Shown: piece by piece, positions 59,209-64,000 of the stretch
How positions within the stretch are numbered: the first letter of the stretch is position 1
Layout: every line of letters begins with the position of its first letter
NCBI RefSeq assembly: GCF_000687555.1
Contig: NZ_JHWJ01000016.1
Coordinates: 56,146-120,145, forward strand
DNA: 64,000 nucleotides
Source of the DNA: [Clostridium] aerotolerans DSM 5434
GTDB lineage: Bacteria > Bacillota > Clostridia > Lachnospirales > Lachnospiraceae
Direction: 5' to 3'
The notes under the pieces: generated by a model
Told to the model about the DNA's origin: nothing
Databases searched by the model: none
The model's input: only the letters and a program-made list of their open reading frames with translations
Translations under genes and position numbers: made by a program

Positions 59209-59682
59209 ATGAATCTTTATGATATTACAGTCATGGACATGAAACAAAATCCCGTATCCCTTTCAGATTATAAAGGAAAAGTCCTTTTAATCGTCAACAC
59301 GGCTACGGGCTGTGGATTTACCCCTCAATACGAAGGACTGGAAGCCTTATATGGCAAGTATAAGGATCAGGGCTTTGAGATTCTTGATTTTCCATGCAAC
59401 CAGTTCGGCCATCAGGCGCCTGGAAGCGAGGAAGAGATCCATGAGTTCTGCCAGCTGACATACAAGGTTTCATTTCCTCAATTTGCAAAAATCGAGGTGA
59501 ACGGTGCCAACGAATCACCACTTTATACCCATTTAAAAGCTAGTCAGTCAGGGGTTCTTGGTTCTGGTATCAAGTGGAATTTCACGAAATTTTTAGTAGA
59601 CCGGAACGGAAACGTATTAAAGCGCTTCGCTCCTACGGATAAGCCGGAAAAACTGGAAAAGGATATCACTGCTCTTTTATAA
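59209..59682 (+). CDS. Glutathione peroxidase family protein
   Basis: A 157-residue thiol peroxidase. VNTATGCGFTPQYEGLEALY carries the peroxidatic Cys (here Cys, not selenocysteine; TGA is not used). DFPCNQFGHQAPGSEEEIHE and IKWNFTKFLVDRNG carry the Gln, Trp and Asn of the active site. Like most bacterial relatives it probably takes electrons from thioredoxin. The ATG at 59209 has GGAGAGGTG upstream. A lactonase-like gene follows 42 bases on, so both are probably one operon. Confidence 0.95.
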   Translation: MNLYDITVMDMKQNPVSLSDYKGKVLLIVNTATGCGFTPQYEGLEALYGKYKDQGFEILDFPCNQFGHQAPGSEEEIHEFCQLTYKVSFPQFAKIEVNGANESPLYTHLKASQSGVLGSGIKWNFTKFLVDRNGNVLKRFAPTDKPEKLEKDITALL

Positions 59683-59724
59683 AGAGCTATAGATAAAAAG
59701 AGGTCAAAGAAAGGAAGTATTCAC

Positions 59725-60474
59725 ATGAAAATTGAAGCAGTCAGATTATATGAGGGTGGTTATATGACACAGCCATTTGCCATGGGAGGAGGGGTCAGCG
59801 AGCCGATTTTTGATGAAACGAAAACCTATCCATCAAGCCTTCAAAACTATGTCATTGATACAGGCAGTGAAGTGATTTTAATCGATACCGGTATTCCCAA
59901 AGAATCTCCTGACTCTCCCCCAAAGGAAGGCCAGAAGATATATCAGGGAAAACGGATTGATGATTATATGACAGCCTTAGAAAAGCTTGGCTACCGCCCG
60001 GAGCAGGTTACAAAAATTCTTCTGACTCACAAGCATCCCGATCATTCTGGAGAACTTAGAAGCTTTCCTAATGCAAAGATTTATTTATCCGGAGCAGAAG
60101 CCGATGCTCTGAAGCTGGAAGGTGATAATATCGTTCGGGCAGCCTATGAGGATGGCCCTTATCACAACTTTGAAAAGAGTGAAAAGATTGCAGAAGGAGT
60201 TTATTTCCTCCCGGCTCCAGGACATACAAAGGGCAACAGCATCGTAATCGTGGAAGCAGACGGACTCTTCTACATGATTCACGGTGATATTACCTACACG
60301 GACGCAGCTTTAATTGAAAACCGTTTGTCCGTTGTCTTTGAAGATGTGGAAGCAGCCAGGGAGACCCTTTTAAAGGCACGCACCTTTATTGAAGAGAATC
60401 CCACGGTTTATCTTTCCACCCATACTCCAGAAAGTCTGACCAGTCTGAAAGAAAAAAGAATCATGAAATTATAA
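59725..60474 (+). CDS. Metallo-beta-lactamase-fold lactonase-like hydrolase
   Basis: A 249-residue protein of the N-acyl homoserine lactonase-like branch. The two-metal motif is LLTHKHPDHSGEL, the bridging Asp is in FYMIHGDITYTDA, and the last His in YLSTHTPESL. NYVIDTGSEVILIDTGIP is also typical. AAAGGAAG precedes the ATG. It lies after the glutathione peroxidase gene. Activity on lactones is possible, but family members vary. Confidence 0.88.
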   Translation: MKIEAVRLYEGGYMTQPFAMGGGVSEPIFDETKTYPSSLQNYVIDTGSEVILIDTGIPKESPDSPPKEGQKIYQGKRIDDYMTALEKLGYRPEQVTKILLTHKHPDHSGELRSFPNAKIYLSGAEADALKLEGDNIVRAAYEDGPYHNFEKSEKIAEGVYFLPAPGHTKGNSIVIVEADGLFYMIHGDITYTDAALIENRLSVVFEDVEAARETLLKARTFIEENPTVYLSTHTPESLTSLKEKRIMKL

Positions 60475-60488
60475 GCATTTCATACTTC

Positions 60489-62162
60489 TTATACCTTCAG
60501 CCGGAACTTGTTGACCTCCTGATTAAGAATCTGAGCCTGAGCCGCCAGCTCCTCACTGGATGCAGAGCTTTCCTCGGCTGTCGCAGCATTGGTCTGAACC
60601 ACCGAAGATACCTGTGACAGCCCCTGATTGATCTGTTCTATGGCAGCGGCCTGTTCTGTGGAGGAAGCCTCGATTTCGTGTATTGCATCCCCTACCAAAG
60701 AAGCCTTTTGTGATACATCAAGCAAAAGGTTTCTTGTGATATCTGCCAGTCTTCCGCCTTCTCCTACCGTTGCTACGGATTTCTGTATCAAATCCGCCGT
60801 CTGTTTGGCTGCTTCTGCTGACCGTGCCGCCAGTGTGCGGACCTCATCTGCAACCACTGCAAATCCCTTTCCTGCATCTCCTGCCCTTGCTGCTTCCACG
60901 GCTGCATTTAAAGCCAATATATTGGTTTGAAAGGCAATGTCCTCCACCAGCTTTGTGATTTTAGAAATCTCATGTGAAGAAGCACCTATCTCTGTCATGG
61001 CTTCATTTAAGCTCTCCATATATTCATTGCTTTCCGTCACGCCCGCTCCTGCCTGAGCCACATATTCGGCTGCTTTTTGTACGGTGACTGCATTTTCTTC
61101 TGCTTTCATGGCTACGCTGCTGACAGAAGCATTGAGTTCTTCCACCGTTGCCGCCTGTTCCGTTGCTCCGGAGGAAAGGGCCTGGGCTGCATCGGAAACC
61201 TGTTCTGCACCGGAATTGACTTCAGTAGCTACCGTACGAATAGCATGCATTGTCTGGTTCAAATCCTCCTTAATCCTCTGTAGAGCCATTCCCATTACAT
61301 CTTCAGAGGAACGAAGCGGAACCTCCTTTGTAAAATCACCATTGCTGATAATATCCGCTACCTCCACCTGTTTTTTGATTCCCTCCAGCATTCTTAAAAA
61401 TGCCTGAGCAAGCTGCCCTGTCTCGTCTTTGGAATCAACTTCACTTAAATCGATGTCAACCCGGCCCAGCGCAATCCGCTCCGCCGCATCCACAACCAGT
61501 CCGATGGGACTGCTGATTGCTTTGGCAATTCGAAATCCCAAAAATAAGGCTGCTGCTGCACCAAGTAAAAGAAAAACAACCAATAAAACAATCAGTTCCA
61601 CTGCCAATGCGGAGTTATCATCACTGGTCTTATCGGCTTCTGTCATTCGGTTGTCCACCAGTATGTCCACGTTACTCATCATGGCTTTGGTTTCTTCCAT
61701 GCTGGCTTCAATGGCTTTTACCGCCTGGTCCGCTTTGTTCTCTTTAGAAAGAGAAATCACCGATTGAACCAGCGGCATATATTTATCTTTAAACATGGAT
61801 TCTGTCTCATCTAAAAGAAGAAGAGAGGCTGAATCCGTTATGGTAGGACGGTATATCTCCATTCTTTTTGTGAATTCTGTGGCATTTTCCTCACAAGCCT
61901 TTTCTAATTCTGAAATTTTCTTGGCATCTCCTGCATTGATTACAGCATCTCTGACATCAATCCTTATTTGAGTGAGGGCATCAATGGCATGAATCATATC
62001 ATCAATGGGAGCAGTCTGCTTGTCAAATAAGTAGTTACTGGCCTGAGTCATTCTTATCAAACCAAAAGTTCCCACACACCCAATCACGATCATAAGAAAT
62101 ACCATACTAAAAAATCCGGTTAGTAACTTTTTCGTAATATTAAAATCCTTAAAACTTTTCAT
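60489..62162 (-). CDS. Methyl-accepting chemotaxis protein
   Basis: A 557-residue receptor. Helix 1 is at about 12-32, and a four-helix-bundle sensor (4HB_MCP, about 35-185) follows: [20 protein letters not shown], then [19 protein letters not shown]. Helix 2 is at about 188-210. A HAMP unit and signalling domain (about 265-557) come next; the hairpin tip is [20 protein letters not shown] then [26 protein letters not shown] precedes the ATG. No ligand can be named. The 192-base region upstream showed no clear promoter. Confidence 0.95.
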   Translation of the reverse strand: MKSFKDFNITKKLLTGFFSMVFLMIVIGCVGTFGLIRMTQASNYLFDKQTAPIDDMIHAIDALTQIRIDVRDAVINAGDAKKISELEKACEENATEFTKRMEIYRPTITDSASLLLLDETESMFKDKYMPLVQSVISLSKENKADQAVKAIEASMEETKAMMSNVDILVDNRMTEADKTSDDNSALAVELIVLLVVFLLLGAAAALFLGFRIAKAISSPIGLVVDAAERIALGRVDIDLSEVDSKDETGQLAQAFLRMLEGIKKQVEVADIISNGDFTKEVPLRSSEDVMGMALQRIKEDLNQTMHAIRTVATEVNSGAEQVSDAAQALSSGATEQAATVEELNASVSSVAMKAEENAVTVQKAAEYVAQAGAGVTESNEYMESLNEAMTEIGASSHEISKITKLVEDIAFQTNILALNAAVEAARAGDAGKGFAVVADEVRTLAARSAEAAKQTADLIQKSVATVGEGGRLADITRNLLLDVSQKASLVGDAIHEIEASSTEQAAAIEQINQGLSQVSSVVQTNAATAEESSASSEELAAQAQILNQEVNKFRLKV

Positions 62163-62354
62163 ACTTCTTCCTCCTCTTTTGTTTGCAACAATTCTTTTAC
62201 AAAAACCATTATCATTTCCAATAAATTGAGTATAATATATCTGACATCAATGGGTTTTAACATGGTCGCTGTTTATCCAAAACTGTGACATACATTATCT
62301 TTTTCTTTATTTATAAAGCTTTTTTACATTACATACGAAAAAATTGACGGAGAA

Positions 62355-63485
62355 TCAAACGACTTTCATTTGGGTCACATGCATCAGATTCAGCTTTTCT
62401 ATTGCTGCCTTCTTCTGCTCCATCAGGGAATGAGCATAGATATTTAAGGTGATGGTTACATTGGAATGTCCTAGAATCTCACTGAGTGTTTTAATATCTA
62501 CCCCGACCTCCAGCGCCCTGGTTGCAAAAGTGTGTCTTATGGCATGAAATTTTCTGTCCTTGATTCCTGTTTCTTTCAGAATTCTTTTATATAGCTTCTG
62601 ATAAACACGGGGCTCAAAAGGCGTATTTTTATTAGAAAGGATAAAATGTTCCTCGGATTTAAATCCTGGCTTCTGTTCTTTTACAAGCTCTAACAAAAAT
62701 CCAGGTAAAGGAATCTTTCTGGTGGAGGTTTTACTTTTTGGCGTTCCTATGTGGAGCATTGTTTTGCTTTCCTCCGACTGAAAATTCCGAATGCGGGATA
62801 CCGTATTTCCAATAAACATAGTCCCTGCTTCCAGATCAATATCACGCCAGCGGAGAGCACAAAGCTCTCCTAAGCGAATGCCCGTATAAAAGCACAGAAT
62901 GATACCCAGTGCTCTTTTATCCGGAGACATGAAGGCAGCCTGCTCCAGTATTCTCTGCTCCTTCATGGTAAAAACGCTGACCTCCTGATGAGTTTTTCCA
63001 GATGGTAAGACAGCCGCTTCCAAAAGCTTGGGCTGATTGGGGTAATCTTTATAAATTTCCCGGATAGACATCTTAAACACAGAAATGATTTTTCTTTTAT
63101 ATGTCTGGGAGATGGAAGTGTTCTCAGAGATCGACTTCACAAATCCACAAACACAGGACTGGGACATGGGCTGATTTTCTAATGATTTAAAATAGGGAAT
63201 TACATACCCATGAATACAATGATAATAACTCTCATAGGTGGATGGTTTCACTCTTTCGGATACCGTGTCTGACAGCCAGCTCTGAAATAACTCTCCTGGA
63301 TTTGTTGGAAGCGGAATGGTATTTTTCTTCTCAGCTTCCCTTTCCTGCCAGGCTTCCTTCATCTTGGCCCGTACCTCCCGATAAGTACTTGCATAGAAAT
63401 ACCGGTATTTGCCGTTGGCTCTTAAGCTTCTTCCTTCCCAGCGGCCATCTTTTCGTTTATAAATATTCTCTCCTTTGCGCGGCAT
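62355..63485 (-). CDS. Tyrosine recombinase / integrase
   Basis: A 376-residue site-specific recombinase. An AP2-like arm-binding N-terminus (RKGENIYKRKDGRWEGRSLR) is followed by a core-binding domain (about 70-170). The catalytic domain has the Arg in YTGIRLGELCALRWRDIDLE, the Lys in SKTSTRKIPLP, HAIRHTFATRAL (HxxR), LGHSNVTITLNIYAH with the nucleophilic Tyr. All active residues are present. The ATG at 63485 has AAAGGAG upstream; a longer start was not used. It is typical of ICE/prophage integrases, but no excisionase or att repeat was found next to it. Confidence 0.94.
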   Translation of the reverse strand: MPRKGENIYKRKDGRWEGRSLRANGKYRYFYASTYREVRAKMKEAWQEREAEKKNTIPLPTNPGELFQSWLSDTVSERVKPSTYESYYHCIHGYVIPYFKSLENQPMSQSCVCGFVKSISENTSISQTYKRKIISVFKMSIREIYKDYPNQPKLLEAAVLPSGKTHQEVSVFTMKEQRILEQAAFMSPDKRALGIILCFYTGIRLGELCALRWRDIDLEAGTMFIGNTVSRIRNFQSEESKTMLHIGTPKSKTSTRKIPLPGFLLELVKEQKPGFKSEEHFILSNKNTPFEPRVYQKLYKRILKETGIKDRKFHAIRHTFATRALEVGVDIKTLSEILGHSNVTITLNIYAHSLMEQKKAAIEKLNLMHVTQMKVV

Positions 63486-63608
63486 CGCACGACTCCTTTC
63501 CATATGACGATCATTATGACGGCGGATTTTTTCTTTCAAACCGAAAATAACTGCTATATTTAGGATGAAAGCCCTAAATTAGCTTAGAATAAGTTTCATT
63601 TCCTCTTG

Positions 63609-63637
63609 TTGACAAACAATATCTGTCGATATATAAT
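63609..63637 (+). promoter_or_regulatory. Consensus promoter without an ORF behind it
   Basis: TTGACA (63609-63614) and TATAAT (63632-63637) are a perfect consensus pair with a 17-base spacer. TGACAAA and TTTGTCA (63610-63616 and 63642-63648) are inverted repeats around it, which suggests a repressor site. Confidence 0.88.
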
Positions 63638-63643
63638 GAAATT

Positions 63644-63737
63644 TGTCAGAATATGTCTAACTAAGGGGTCTCGGTTTTGGATAAACTGCGATCATAAAAT
63701 GCCCGTTCCATGGTTATTATGGAACGGGCGTTTTTTT
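63644..63737 (+). ncRNA. Candidate small RNA of about 95 bases
   Basis: A transcript from the consensus promoter would begin near 63644 and end at a strong terminator at 63701-63737. No ORF with a ribosome site lies within it. It may be a free regulatory RNA, or an attenuated leader of the TetR-like gene that begins 200 bases further on. No known RNA family was recognised. Confidence 0.5.
63701..63737 (+). terminator. Strong terminator
   Basis: GCCCGTTCCAT (63701-63711) pairs perfectly with ATGGAACGGGC (63719-63729) around a 7-base loop, followed by seven T residues. It ends the candidate small RNA. The rest, 63738-63936, shows no clear element. Confidence 0.95.
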
Positions 63738-63936
63738 AACTTTAAGGCTATGATCCAAGACATTTTTTTATGATATAAGACTTAAAAATACATCTGGATA
63801 GCTTTATTAAGAAATAGTATACTAACAACATGATATTTAATCAACATACTGTTCGTTAAGAATTGCCTATTAAGTAGCATCTTACGCCAGATGTGTTCGA
63901 TATTTTTGAAAAAAATATATGATTAAGGAGATACCT

Positions 63937-64000
63937 ATGAATAGGAAGGGAAACGGCAGCGATCGCAGGGTCTTATATACGAAAATGTTTTTAAAAGAAA
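63937..64000 (+). CDS. Partial TetR-like regulator at window edge
   Basis: Only 21 codons are inside the window. MNRKGNGSDRRVLYTKMFLK matches the start of TetR/AcrR-type regulators, which often begin DRRxxYTK. AAGGAG is 6 bases before the ATG. The rest is outside the window, so function is open. Confidence 0.6.
   Translation, partial: MNRKGNGSDRRVLYTKMFLKE

Noticed and set aside
59209..59682. Selenocysteine glutathione peroxidase
   Set aside because: The active residue is encoded as Cys and there is no in-frame TGA.
62355..63485. Integrase as the enzyme that mobilised the tRNA-Ser island
   Set aside because: It is 33 kb away with core-type genes between, and no tRNA or direct repeat was found beside it.

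Overview
The window looks like chromosomal DNA of an anaerobic Clostridia, most likely a Lachnospiraceae of the Lacrimispora / [Clostridium] sphenoides type. This is an inference from gene content: strong AGGAGG ribosome sites, LicT/RAT control, HPr and PTS genes, a C_GCAxxG_C_C protein, a siroheme-type hem operon, a LysM protein with a clostridial helical C-terminus, and a Cpr/Spa-type lantibiotic transporter. No rRNA and no CRISPR array were seen. There is one tRNA (Ser, anticodon CGA).

Layout. 1-2.3 kb: the end of a sugar ABC importer cluster and a divergent AraC regulator. 2.3-6.3 kb: an ECF sigma/anti-sigma pair, then a flavodoxin-ftsH pair. 6.4-12 kb: a tight hemA-sirC-hemC-cobA/hemD-hemL operon without hemB. 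12-19.2 kb: a GNAT acetyltransferase, an amino-acid ABC importer, a YwaF-like membrane protein, a C_GCAxxG_C_C protein, a cell-wall amidase, a ClC transporter and an HPr-like protein without the catalytic His. 19.4-29.7 kb: a candidate island bounded by tRNA-Ser and a decayed copy of its 3' end. It holds a LacI-controlled PTS / metallo-hydrolase / AtuA operon, a group II intron fragment, a MarR-UvrA-like pair and a chloramphenicol acetyltransferase. 29.9-33 kb: a LicT-controlled EIIA/EIICB operon with a recognisable RAT and terminator. 33-36 kb: an AbrB-acyltransferase pair and an AraC/GyrI-like regulator. 36-40.5 kb: a CprABC-RK-like lantibiotic transporter with its two-component system, divergent from a small secreted protein. 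41-44.5 kb: hypotheticals, a uracil-DNA glycosylase-family gene broken by a one-base frameshift, and two methyltransferases. 44.6-51.6 kb: TetR-MFS-FtsX-ATPase followed by an ABC-F gene that has its own promoter, a 29-codon leader peptide and stacked terminators. 51.7-64 kb: GNAT, MerR/GyrI, an XRE/DUF2087/GIY-YIG operon, a LysM protein, a PAS-GGDEF-HD-GYP protein, a glutathione peroxidase with a lactonase-like hydrolase, a chemoreceptor, an integrase, a candidate small RNA and the start of a TetR gene.

Themes. Drug and peptide defence recurs (UvrA-like, CAT, Cpr-like transporter, ABC-F, MFS, MerR/GyrI and AraC/GyrI), often with control sites readable in the DNA. The most striking regulatory structures are the ABC-F leader (46.15-46.56 kb), the double LacI operator on a consensus promoter (23.78-23.83 kb), the LicT RAT (29.95-30.04 kb) and a promoter-terminator pair without an ORF (63.61-63.74 kb).
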